Shown: positions 17,594 to 25,628 of the stretch, piece after piece
Position numbering within the stretch: the stretch's first letter is position 1
Layout: each line of letters starts with the position of its first letter
Source: Paenibacillus sp. yr247
Lineage (GTDB): Bacteria; Bacillota; Bacilli; Paenibacillales; NBRC-103111
Direction of reading: 5' to 3'
DNA length: 64,000 bases
Assembly (NCBI RefSeq): GCF_900103825.1
Contig: NZ_FNIF01000002.1
Coordinates: forward strand, 248,001-312,000
Notes under the pieces: generated by a model
Databases searched by the model: none
The model's input: the letters and a program-made list of their open reading frames with translations, nothing else
Told to the model about the DNA's origin: nothing
Made by a program: the position numbers and the translations under genes

Positions 17594-19489
17594 TTACCTA
17601 TTCAGTAAGCTCCCCACATAACGCAGCAATTCATTCGCGCAAACCGGGCAATACCCGTGTTCATCAATCAACTGCTTCGTTACATCATTAATTTTCTTCA
17701 GCTGTTTCTCATCCGGCGTTTTCGATGAAGTAGTAATCTTTACAATATCTTTCAAATCAGCAAAGAGCTTCTTCTCAATCGCTTCACGCAGCCGCTCGTG
17801 ACTGCTGTAATCAAATTTTCGACCCTTGCGGGAATAGGACGAAATGCGGATAAGTATTTCTTCACGGAATGCTTTTTTCGCATTTTCAGAAATACCGATT
17901 TGTTCTTCAATTGAACGCATCAGGCGCTCATCTGGATCCATCTCCTCACCGGTTAACGGATCCTTAATTTTCCCCCAATTACAGTAAGCCTCAATATTAT
18001 CGAGATAGTTATCGAAAATGGTTTTGGCTGACTCTTCGAAGGAATAAACGAACGCTTTCTGCACTTCTTTCTTAGCAATATCATCGTATTCTTTACGCGC
18101 TACGGAGATGAAATTAAGGAACCGTTCACGCTCATCTTTCGTAATCGACGGATGCTGATCCAAGCCATCTTTCAAGGCACGCAGGACATCTAGTGCATTA
18201 ATGCACTGAAGATCTTGGCGAATTAATGCACTCGAAATTCGGTTAATGACATAACGCGGATCGATGCCGCTCATACCTTCCTCTTGGAATTCATTTTGCA
18301 TTTCCTTGAGATCTGCCTCTTTATAACCTTCTACTACCTCACCATCGTACATACGCATTTTTTTGACCAAATCCATCCCTTGCTTCTTCGTTTCCTTCAA
18401 GCGGGTAAGGATGGAGAAAATCGCAGCAACCCGTAGCGAGTGCGGAGCCGTGTGGATGTGCGACATATCGCTCTGTCCGATAAGTTTGTAATAAATTTTT
18501 TCTTCGTCCGACACCCGAAGGTTATACGGAATTGGCATAACAATCATCCGAGATTGCAAAGCCTCATTTTTCTTATTCGAAATAAAGGACTTATACTCTG
18601 TTTCGTTCGTATGGGCAATGATCAGTTCATCGGCGCTGATGAGAGCAAAACGGCCTGCCTTAAAGTTCCCCTCCTGAGTAAGAGAAAGTAAGTTCCAGAG
18701 GAACTTCTCATCGCATTTCAGCATTTCCTGGAACTCCATGATCCCCCTATTTGCCTTATTCAGCTCCCCGTCGAACCGATAAGCACGCGGATCGGATTCT
18801 GATCCAAACTCGGTGATGGTCGAAAAATCTATACTTCCCGTCAAATCGGCAATATCCTGTGATTTCGGATCTGACGGACTGAAAGTACCGATACCCACAC
18901 GCGACTCTTCCGAAATAAACACACGCTCCACTAATACATCCTCAATACAGCCGTTGTACTCCGTTTTCAGTCGCATTTGGCAGGATGGACATAAGCTTCC
19001 TTCAATTTTGACGCCAAGCTCTCGCTCGATCTCGGGACGAAGCTCCATCGGAATAAGATGAAGCGGTTCCTCGTGCATCGGGCACCCTTTAACCGCGTAG
19101 ACAGCCCCTAATTCTGTTTTCGAAAATTGCTCCAGCCCACGTTTAAGCATAGTCACAATTGTGGATTTACCACCGCTTACAGGACCCATCAGCAGCAAAA
19201 TCCGCTTACGAACATCCAATCGACGGGCAGCGGAATGGAAATATTCTTCCACTAGCTTCTCAATGGCTCGATCCAGGCCAAAAATTTCTTGGTTGAAAAA
19301 TTTGTAGGACTTGTGCCCGACTTGGTCATTAATTCCTTGCGAAGCAATCATATCATAGACTCTTGAATGCGCTGTTCTCGCGAGCCCAGGATTTTTGCGA
19401 AGCAATTCTATGTACTCCGCGAACGTACCGGTCCAGCTTAATGACTCCTTCTCCGTACGATGCTCCGAAATTCTTTTGAATATGTCCAT
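17594..19489 (-). CDS. prkA: PrkA serine protein kinase / AAA+ protein
   Basis: A 631-residue protein of the PrkA/YeaG family. The AAA+ domain has a Walker A (GPVSGGKST, residues 102-110) and zinc-like Cys pairs (CPMH... CPSC). The C-terminal third is the PrkA kinase-like domain, with a further CPVC motif near the end. In Bacillus, PrkA acts in the mother cell and promotes sporulation by a route affecting late sigma factors, and ATP-dependent protease activity has been reported for the protein. In enterobacteria prkA, yhbH and spoVR homologues are adjacent; here prkA is 10.6 kb from the other two and on the opposite strand. The start has AAAGGAGG upstream. Confidence 0.95.
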   Translation of the reverse strand: MDIFKRISEHRTEKESLSWTGTFAEYIELLRKNPGLARTAHSRVYDMIASQGINDQVGHKSYKFFNQEIFGLDRAIEKLVEEYFHSAARRLDVRKRILLLMGPVSGGKSTIVTMLKRGLEQFSKTELGAVYAVKGCPMHEEPLHLIPMELRPEIERELGVKIEGSLCPSCQMRLKTEYNGCIEDVLVERVFISEESRVGIGTFSPSDPKSQDIADLTGSIDFSTITEFGSESDPRAYRFDGELNKANRGIMEFQEMLKCDEKFLWNLLSLTQEGNFKAGRFALISADELIIAHTNETEYKSFISNKKNEALQSRMIVMPIPYNLRVSDEEKIYYKLIGQSDMSHIHTAPHSLRVAAIFSILTRLKETKKQGMDLVKKMRMYDGEVVEGYKEADLKEMQNEFQEEGMSGIDPRYVINRISSALIRQDLQCINALDVLRALKDGLDQHPSITKDERERFLNFISVARKEYDDIAKKEVQKAFVYSFEESAKTIFDNYLDNIEAYCNWGKIKDPLTGEEMDPDERLMRSIEEQIGISENAKKAFREEILIRISSYSRKGRKFDYSSHERLREAIEKKLFADLKDIVKITTSSKTPDEKQLKKINDVTKQLIDEHGYCPVCANELLRYVGSLLNR

Positions 19490-20120
19490 GGGTACCTCCT
19501 TTCACTGCTGCCTTTCAAAGATAGGTCAGCTCGTGATGGTGAATTGTGTACTACAATCCTATGCACCCATGCAACATAACTTGCCCGAAATTTTAAAGAG
19601 AATTGGATTCGTTGCTTTCCTGACTAAGCCTTTATTTAGATAATGGAAGGAATCTTACCGTACGGCGGGGAGGACCTGCTGTAGGTCACTTGAAGAAGAA
19701 CATCATGTATTTTTCCAAGAGAATTCCTTCATAGATACTTGGCAAAAAACAGGCTTTCTTCGGTCTGATTTACTTAATCCACTTTTGGTTTAGCGGTTTT
19801 TCTCAGACGGCTCAGAGCAATTATTGTTCAATTCTTGTCTTAAAAGGAACACAGGTGCTTTATTTGCTCCATTTGATGGGTTACGCCTCTGGTTTGAGTC
19901 AATTAAACAAAAGGTAAGGTTCAATTTATATAGATCAACAACAGAATCAGTACTCTGTCAAGAAAAATTTATAAAGTAAATTCTCATCGTTTTCTAATAA
20001 AATCGATTTTCCCCTTACCAGCTAATGATCTCCCCATCCTATAGCAAATAATAGGAGACTCGCCCTCTGTTATACTAGGGTCAGTTAAGAAAAAGCCGTA
20101 CAACTACAAGGAGGGCAACT
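19490..20120. other. Divergent intergenic region without a recognised gene
   Basis: About 630 bp between divergent prkA and the NlpC/P60 gene. I find no open frame with a ribosome binding site and no strong hairpin; a short GACCT-AGGTC repeat at 19671-19687 is the only structure noticed. It must contain both promoters. A TATACT at 20071-20076 is suitably placed for the hydrolase but has no matching -35, so an alternative sigma factor may be used. Confidence 0.4.
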
Positions 20121-20618
20121 ATGAAATTACATCATGTATGGGGCAAGCGTTTGGCAATCATGGCTATTGGAGCAACCATCGCCATCTCAGGAGGAGTAAT
20201 CAGTAATCCTCAACCTACACAAGCCGCTACGGTGTCCGCATCGACGAAAGCAGATCACATTATCTCTTTAGGTAAAAAATATATGGGAACACCTTATAAA
20301 TTCGGTTCTAAGGTAGGACAGACTCGAACATTCGACTGCTCGACATTAACTAAATATATTTACGGTAAGTACGGTATTAACCTGCCGCGGACAGCTGCTC
20401 AGCAATCCAAGGTCGGCAGCCATGTGTCGAAGAACAATTGGAAGAAAGGCGATCTCCTGTTCTTCTCCGTTCCCGGCAGACCGGGAGTTGGACACGTTGG
20501 TGTCTACCTCGGAAACAACAAAATGCTGAACACTTACGGTGCAGGCGGTGTGAAAATTACAACGATCAACTCGTATTGGAATTCTCATTACATCACAGCG
20601 CGTCGCGTGATTAAATAA
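20121..20618 (+). CDS. Secreted NlpC/P60 cell-wall hydrolase
   Basis: A 165-residue exported peptidoglycan endopeptidase. The signal peptide runs to about residue 36 (cleavage after TQAA). The mature protein is a single NlpC/P60 domain with the catalytic Cys73 in TFDCSTLTKYIYGKYG and His125 in GVGHVGVYLG; the third polar residue probably lies in the following strand. No SH3 or LysM anchoring domain is present, so it would act as a small soluble enzyme cutting D-Glu-diaminopimelate bonds. The start has AAGGAGGG upstream, and a strong terminator follows. Confidence 0.93.
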   Translation: MKLHHVWGKRLAIMAIGATIAISGGVISNPQPTQAATVSASTKADHIISLGKKYMGTPYKFGSKVGQTRTFDCSTLTKYIYGKYGINLPRTAAQQSKVGSHVSKNNWKKGDLLFFSVPGRPGVGHVGVYLGNNKMLNTYGAGGVKITTINSYWNSHYITARRVIK

Positions 20619-20632
20619 GCCGTTGCTATTTT

Positions 20633-20676
20633 AAAGAACTATTGGTCTCTTAATGATCAATAGTTCTTTTTTTTAT
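20633..20676 (+). terminator. Strong intrinsic terminator after the NlpC/P60 gene
   Basis: Stem AAGAACTATTG / CAATAGTTCTT with a 13-nt loop, then eight T. Confidence 0.93.
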
Positions 20677-20705
20677 TTCCTAGATACGGGCGGAGGATTC
20701 AACTA

Positions 20706-20834
20706 ATGATGAAAGATGTGCTTGCACATAGGATTGTCCTGGAGGTTCCCTTTTATACAGATGAATGGGTGACCACACTGAAAAACGGGAAATTGACAAG
20801 TTACGACCTTGCCATGATAGAAGTGCAAAAATAA
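20706..20834 (+). CDS. 42-residue orphan small protein
   Basis: An open frame from ATG 20706 to TAA 20832, too short for ordinary gene calling. Support: GGCGGAGG lies 9 nt upstream of the first ATG (a second ATG follows directly), a terminator hairpin begins inside the stop codon, and a separate terminator closes the gene before it. The protein (MMKDVLAHRIVLEVPFYTDEW, then TTLKNGKLTSYDLAMIEVQK) is soluble, with alternating hydrophobic residues suggesting beta strands, and no cysteines. I do not recognise it. It probably has its own promoter in the 30 bp after the upstream terminator or is expressed by read-through. Confidence 0.6.
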   Translation: MMKDVLAHRIVLEVPFYTDEWVTTLKNGKLTSYDLAMIEVQK

Positions 20835-20860
20835 AACCGATCATAATCTGACGGTTTTTT
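20833..20860 (+). terminator. Terminator of the 42-residue gene
   Basis: A 7-bp stem (AAAACCG / CGGTTTT) with a 12-nt loop and a six-T run overlapping the right arm. It begins in the stop codon. Confidence 0.7.
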
Positions 20861-20902
20861 GAAACAACTATCTCGATTGAGCTTGCAGCTTGGCTAGGCG
20901 CC

Positions 20903-20941
20903 CAAAAAAGAAAAAGCCGGCAGGAGAATGAACCTCCTGCC
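20903..20941 (-). terminator. Intrinsic terminator of egsA
   Basis: A GC-rich stem GGCAGGAG / CTCCTGCC with a 7-nt loop is followed on the minus strand by GGCTTTTTCTTTTTT. Confidence 0.92.
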
Positions 20942-20958
20942 GCCTTAGAGTGGGAAGC

Positions 20959-22263
20959 TTACAGCAGACGCAGTAAGCGCAAAATCGTGAATCGGTTGCG
21001 CACGAACAGCGCATCCTGCAGTGACGCCTCCACGAGCTCAGGCTCCACGCCGAGCTGCTCGGGCGTCACAGGTCCCTGCACAGCCTCGAGCCACGCCATG
21101 AGCTGCTCGGGTGCAGGGACTGCACGGGCGATGTCTTGCACATCGCCCCACTTCTCGATGATGCGCGCCTTCAGCGCTTGCGCATCAACGGCAGTGCTAT
21201 TCGCCGGGTAATTCTCGGCGATGACCTGTTCGGCCAGGTCCCCATAAGCTTGCCGGATGCGCTCCGCATCCGTAAGCTCGCTGGGGGCCTGGCTTTGCGC
21301 TAGGCGCGCAGCGGCCTCGCCGGCCGTGAGGCCCTGCAGCGCTTCATAGCGCTGGGCCATGAGCACGGCCGCGACGCCAACCTTCGCGCCGTGCAGCAGC
21401 GCCCGGCGGCGCTGCTGCAGAAGCACCATCTCCCAATAGTGGGAGAGATGGTGCTCAGCCCCGGAGGCCGGCCGGGAGTGGCCGACCAAGAGCATGGAAA
21501 GGCCGGAAAGGATCAGGCCTTCCATGAGCTTGCGCAAACCGAGATCGGTGCGCTGCGCGATCTCGTCTAAGTTGGCCGTGCATAGCTCCACGGCCTCCAG
21601 CGTTAAGCGAGCGCTCAGCTCACAGTAGTGCTCAGCAAGAAGCAAACGGCCGAGCGACCAGTCGGCCAGCGACGTGTACTTGCCGAGCATATCGCCGAAG
21701 CCGGCCGCGATCATCGCCTGCGGCGCCTTAGCCAACACCGCGAGGTCGGCGAAGATAGCCTCCGGCGCGCAGGCGGGGATCGTCTGCTTGAAGGAGCGAA
21801 CGATCAGTGGCGCGCCCACAGATGCGAAGCCGTCAACGGACGGCGCCGTCGGTACAGAAAGAAACGTTCGCTTCGTGCGATGGCTGGCGAAGCGGACGAT
21901 GTCGTGGACGGTACCCGCTCCCACGGCCACTAGAACTTCCGATGAAAGCGGAGTATCGAGCAGTACCTGCACGATCGCCTCTTCATCGGCAGCAACTTCC
22001 CCCAGCGCGTTCTCACGAAGCACACTGATGCTCACCTTCACTTGCGCGGCTTCCAGCAGCTCGCGCAGCTTCTCCCCAGCTGCTTGATACGTCCTCACAT
22101 CTGCGATCAGCGTCACTTCTCCAAAGCCGGCTTCTTTCACATAGCCGGCCACCTGCTTCATCGCATCCCGTTCAATAATAATGCGCCGAATCGGCAATTC
22201 GTGCCGCTGTCCGCACGCACAATCAATACTTCGTCTCAACCAGGCTTCCAAAATTTCGCTCAT
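20959..22263 (-). CDS. egsA: sn-Glycerol-1-phosphate dehydrogenase (AraM/EgsA)
   Basis: A 434-residue NAD(P)-linked, metal-dependent enzyme of the iron-alcohol-dehydrogenase-like superfamily that makes sn-glycerol-1-phosphate from dihydroxyacetone phosphate. Bacillus AraM feeds this to PcrB for archaeal-type heptaprenylglyceryl ether lipids. Visible blocks: CGQRH near the start, VAVGAGTVHDIVRFAS (nucleotide loop), FLSVPTAPSVDGFASVGAPL, AAGFGDMLGKYTSLADW, and HLSHYWEM carrying a metal-binding His. ATG 22263 follows AGGAGAGG at a good distance. The gene is markedly GC-richer than its neighbours, with many long shadow frames. It is monocistronic, and no pcrB is in the window. Confidence 0.92.
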   Translation of the reverse strand: MSEILEAWLRRSIDCACGQRHELPIRRIIIERDAMKQVAGYVKEAGFGEVTLIADVRTYQAAGEKLRELLEAAQVKVSISVLRENALGEVAADEEAIVQVLLDTPLSSEVLVAVGAGTVHDIVRFASHRTKRTFLSVPTAPSVDGFASVGAPLIVRSFKQTIPACAPEAIFADLAVLAKAPQAMIAAGFGDMLGKYTSLADWSLGRLLLAEHYCELSARLTLEAVELCTANLDEIAQRTDLGLRKLMEGLILSGLSMLLVGHSRPASGAEHHLSHYWEMVLLQQRRRALLHGAKVGVAAVLMAQRYEALQGLTAGEAAARLAQSQAPSELTDAERIRQAYGDLAEQVIAENYPANSTAVDAQALKARIIEKWGDVQDIARAVPAPEQLMAWLEAVQGPVTPEQLGVEPELVEASLQDALFVRNRFTILRLLRLL

Positions 22264-22528
22264 TCCACTCATCCTCTCCTCTACGGCCAAGTGGCTACTT
22301 TCACTTATTCCGTTTTTCAGCTTTTACACCTGTTTACACCTGCTCCTCTTTCTCCGCTTCTTCCGATTTTTATCTTCTCTTCCGCTCCCTCATCTTTTTT
22401 CATTTTTTCCCCTTTAACATTCCAAGATGTACGTACAACTGATTCTTCCCCTATTCTAGCAAACCCTATGCTATAATGATATACATTCTGACTGCCGCAA
22501 TAGCCAGTGAGAGGAGAAAAACGACCAC

Positions 22529-23287
22529 ATGCCTATTCAAACAGAAACGGAGCTTTACGCTCCGATTAAACAATATTTCGAGCAGCGCGGCTATACCGTT
22601 CGTGGTGAGGTTAAGCATTGCGACTTGGTCGCTATTCGCGGTGATGAACCGCCCATCGTCGTAGAATTAAAAAAAAGCTTCAACATCCCGCTCCTTGTGC
22701 AAGGCATCGAACGTCTGCGTCTGACCCAAAAGGTTTATGTCGCTTTCGAGCTTCCTAATAAGGGCCGAGCCCCTCATCGCTTACAATGGGAGGATATACG
22801 ACGTCTCTGCCGTATGCTTGGTTTGGGCGTCCTAACCGTTCAATTTTACAAACGCAAACAGCCCGCAGTTGATCTCATCTGCGAGCCTATTCCCTATACA
22901 ATACGCCCGAACAAGCGGGCTGCTTTACAGGTCGTAAATGAATTTCATGAGCGCAGCGGCGACTATAATGTTGGAGGCAGCTCCAAACAGAAGCTCATGA
23001 CAGCCTACCGTGAGAAATCGCTTCACTGCGCCTACTTACTGCGTGAGCATGGACCTCTAAGTCCTCGGCAACTGCGCGACTACACTAGCAATAAAGCTGT
23101 CAGCTCGCTGCTACAAAAAAACTATTACCGCTGGTTCGTACGTCAAAGCCGCGGCATCTATCATATCTCTACACTTGGCGAACAGGCCTTAAGCGAATAT
23201 GCACACGTTGTAACTTCTTTCCCAACATCTGAGGCATCCGATTTGACCATTGTCGTTCATACTTCAAGCTCTTTTATGAGCGAATGA
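22529..23287 (+). CDS. DUF2161 protein, PD-(D/E)XK nuclease-like fold
   Basis: A 252-residue protein of the DUF2161 family. The first 110 residues show a PD-(D/E)XK-like core: Glu in ETELYAPIKQYFEQRGY, CDLVAIRGDEPPIVVELKK (the Asp and the E-x-K pair), then a Gln-containing helix (LVQGIERLRL). The C-terminal part has a winged-helix look (LLREHGPLSPRQLRDYTSNKAVSSLLQKNYYRWFVR). It could be a DNA-acting phosphodiesterase, but the substrate is unknown. The ATG follows GAGAGGAG. A TATAAT at 22472-22477 is a plausible -10. Its 3' end overlaps the convergent flavoprotein gene by 14 bp. Confidence 0.85.
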   Translation: MPIQTETELYAPIKQYFEQRGYTVRGEVKHCDLVAIRGDEPPIVVELKKSFNIPLLVQGIERLRLTQKVYVAFELPNKGRAPHRLQWEDIRRLCRMLGLGVLTVQFYKRKQPAVDLICEPIPYTIRPNKRAALQVVNEFHERSGDYNVGGSSKQKLMTAYREKSLHCAYLLREHGPLSPRQLRDYTSNKAVSSLLQKNYYRWFVRQSRGIYHISTLGEQALSEYAHVVTSFPTSEASDLTIVVHTSSSFMSE

Positions 23288-24224
23288 CAACCCTATGAAT
23301 TTTCGTTTCTTCCTTCAACATCAACAGCACTTTGTTTATCCAAATTGCGGCTTGTGCTCCTTCACCCATTGCTATCGTCACTTGCTCGGCATGAACACCG
23401 ACATCTCCGGCTGCCCAGACGAATGGCACACTCGTCATTTTACTGCGGGGATCCGTGAGGATGTGGCGATTCTCCATTCGCTCCGCACCTAGCTGACGTG
23501 CCAAATCTGACTTCACTTCATTACCTCCGAATGCTATAAATCCACGCTCCGCATCGATACGTTTCCCATTTGCCAAAACAACCCCGCGAAAAAGACCGTT
23601 CGCTTCCGCAATCACCTCTTGAATATCTTCCGCAATATAGGTGATTCCTTTTCCCTTCAATTCCGATAGCAGCTCGCTTTTCACTGCTCGCTGCTGATGA
23701 TTCACATAGGTCAGCTTGTCCGTTCGCATCCTGAGCGTCAACGCCATTCCCGCTCCGACATCACCGGAACCCATCACAATCGTCTGCTTATCTCTAATTT
23801 CATAGCCATCACAATCTGGACATACATATACCGTCAGGCCTAGACAGTCTTTCAGCTTTGGCAAATCGGGAATACGGTCCAGCAAACCTGTCGCAAGAAG
23901 AAGAGTTCGTGCTTCATATCCTTTACCCGACTTCCCCCACATTTCAAATCCATCCCCTGGCTTACCTTTATTTACGGCCTGTACGACTTCATCTTTGACA
24001 AAAATAACGCCAACCCCCTCAGCTTGAAGCCTCCCTAATCTGCGAAGCTCCTCGCCTGAAACACCATCCGGCCATCCCAATAGGTTATGATAACTTTTGC
24101 ACAGCGTAGAGCGACCATAGCCGGCGTCAATGACCAGAACGCGATGCTCATATCTCCCTAGCTGAATAGCCGCTTGAAGTCCAGCAATACCTCCGCCAAC
24201 AATCATAGTGTCGTACTTTTCCAT
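23274..24224 (-). CDS. Thioredoxin-reductase-like NAD(P)/FAD oxidoreductase
   Basis: A 316-residue flavoprotein of the thioredoxin reductase superfamily. FAD-binding GGGIAGLQAA lies near the start, and the redox pair is CPDC in VYVCPDCDGYEI rather than the CATC/CAVC of true thioredoxin reductases. The nucleotide site GSGDVGAGMA and the FAD-closing motif WAAGDVG follow. The CPDC variant is seen in a group of Gram-positive oxidoreductases of unknown partner. ATG 24224 (MEKYDTMIVGGG) is preferred over 24251. It converges on the DUF2161 gene with a 14-bp overlap, so the two transcripts can form antisense pairs at their 3' ends. Confidence 0.88.
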   Translation of the reverse strand: MEKYDTMIVGGGIAGLQAAIQLGRYEHRVLVIDAGYGRSTLCKSYHNLLGWPDGVSGEELRRLGRLQAEGVGVIFVKDEVVQAVNKGKPGDGFEMWGKSGKGYEARTLLLATGLLDRIPDLPKLKDCLGLTVYVCPDCDGYEIRDKQTIVMGSGDVGAGMALTLRMRTDKLTYVNHQQRAVKSELLSELKGKGITYIAEDIQEVIAEANGLFRGVVLANGKRIDAERGFIAFGGNEVKSDLARQLGAERMENRHILTDPRSKMTSVPFVWAAGDVGVHAEQVTIAMGEGAQAAIWINKVLLMLKEETKIHRVVIRS

Positions 24225-24294
24225 AACCGAACGTCCCTCTTCTCCTATCATCTACTTCCTAGGATATCCCGGTCATGGCGCTTTCATGCTTTTC

Positions 24295-25524
24295 TTAATG
24301 ATTCTTAATCGACCAAACTAAGGCTATTTGTGTCATTGAAGCTATCATCAGAATCCAAGGAATCAACCCGCCATCCAGGTTGCTGCCGAATGAAATTAAA
24401 CAAATAATAGAAATAACACGGCCGACATTCAAGAAAAATTCCCGAACGACAACACTTTCGACCTTCAATTCCCCTCTAAGCGGCAGCTTTGCAATAAGAC
24501 CATAGTAATAGCCGGTCATTGTATTCCCTTGCAGCGGAGAGAAAATCGAGTATAAAATCATGAATCCTACGACCGACCATACACTAATACTTCCTAATAA
24601 AAAGGACACCCCAATTAGATATCCTAGAGTAGACAGTAACAAATAGAGACGAGATTTGCCTGCTTCGGCGTATTTGGATATAAAAATGCCCGTTACAATG
24701 CTTAGACTTGAATATAATACCCCCAGGTAACCCACAATATCTTCCCGAGGCATCACCTTGAACAGGAGAATATTGGGTAAAAAGAGCATCGTGCCCTGGA
24801 GCAAACCCATTCCAAAGAATCCAAGCAGTGCCTTCAGCCAGTCACGTTCTTTCTTCAAAATAAGACCGGTCAGCTTCAAGTAATAGACTCTATGATGCCC
24901 ACTTGAAGCTTTTATTTTCAAAGAAATCAGCGCCGCTAGTAAGAACATACAAAACGCAATGGAAAAGACAATGGTGTACCCGCTAAGCCCTTCCTTTAAA
25001 CGGATGATGAACCCGGCAAGCGCTGGTCCTGCTAAGGTAGCTGCTGTGAAGAAAATCATATTAAATGCGAGATATCGAATCCGATTCTCCTCGTTTGATA
25101 CATCATACATCAGAGTTAAATAGCCGACCCAATAAAAAGCAGCGGCAAGTCCATTAAATATTGCAAACAAGACATAATATTCAACAAGTCTCTCTTGAGC
25201 AATAATGACACTTAAATAGAAGAGACCAATGAGCATAATACCTAGACGGTAGGATACCATTCGGTCTTTCTTTTTGATCATCCAACCTCCTAGCGCAAAG
25301 CCAATCGGTGTTAGAATGAAAACGATCATGCTGTATATACCATTTACTACCACACTGTGCGTCAAACGCCATAAGTATAAGTTTAAAAATACACCCGACA
25401 TGGAAGCGCCGAATTGAAAAGTAGAATGAATAATGAGCGAAATTACAGCCTCACGAGACAATTGCTTCTCATGCGGAAGTGAATTTCCTCTGCTCTGCAG
25501 CCAAGACCTGATTCTTAAATTCAT
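24295..25524 (-). CDS. MFS transporter
   Basis: A 409-residue protein with about 12 membrane helices of the major facilitator superfamily. The loop between helices 2 and 3 carries GGWMIKKKDRMVSYRLG, the region of the family's GxxxDRxGR-like motif, and helix 5 has TLAGPALAGFII. The N-terminal 25 residues are hydrophilic and basic. Start taken as ATG 25524 (MNLRIRSWL); an upstream in-frame start at 25581 would add 19 residues overlapping a terminator. Substrate unknown. It lies 70 bp upstream of the flavoprotein gene in the same direction, so the two may be cotranscribed. Confidence 0.85.
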   Translation of the reverse strand: MNLRIRSWLQSRGNSLPHEKQLSREAVISLIIHSTFQFGASMSGVFLNLYLWRLTHSVVVNGIYSMIVFILTPIGFALGGWMIKKKDRMVSYRLGIMLIGLFYLSVIIAQERLVEYYVLFAIFNGLAAAFYWVGYLTLMYDVSNEENRIRYLAFNMIFFTAATLAGPALAGFIIRLKEGLSGYTIVFSIAFCMFLLAALISLKIKASSGHHRVYYLKLTGLILKKERDWLKALLGFFGMGLLQGTMLFLPNILLFKVMPREDIVGYLGVLYSSLSIVTGIFISKYAEAGKSRLYLLLSTLGYLIGVSFLLGSISVWSVVGFMILYSIFSPLQGNTMTGYYYGLIAKLPLRGELKVESVVVREFFLNVGRVISIICLISFGSNLDGGLIPWILMIASMTQIALVWSIKNH

Positions 25525-25580
25525 TGTAGACCCCCAGTCCCTTTTATTGTAACAGTCTATTCCCCTTCTGTTAATTAGCA

Positions 25581-25608
25581 AAAAGCCTCAGCATTGGCGC
25601 TGAGGCTT
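25581..25608. terminator. Terminator after the sugar-binding protein gene
   Basis: Perfect stem AAAGCCTCAGC / GCTGAGGCTTT with a 6-nt loop, followed by TTTTTG on the minus strand. It lies 20 bp beyond the stop at 25629. Confidence 0.92.
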
Positions 25609-25628
25609 TATTACCGTTGATTTTAGTG

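Noticed and set aside
20987-22087. Several long plus-strand frames opposite egsA
   Set aside because: They are shadows caused by the high GC content of egsA; the minus-strand protein is clearly a G1P dehydrogenase.
22449-22477. Full sigma-A promoter for the DUF2161 gene
   Set aside because: The TATAAT is good but there is no -35 hexamer 16-18 bp upstream, so only the -10 is mentioned.
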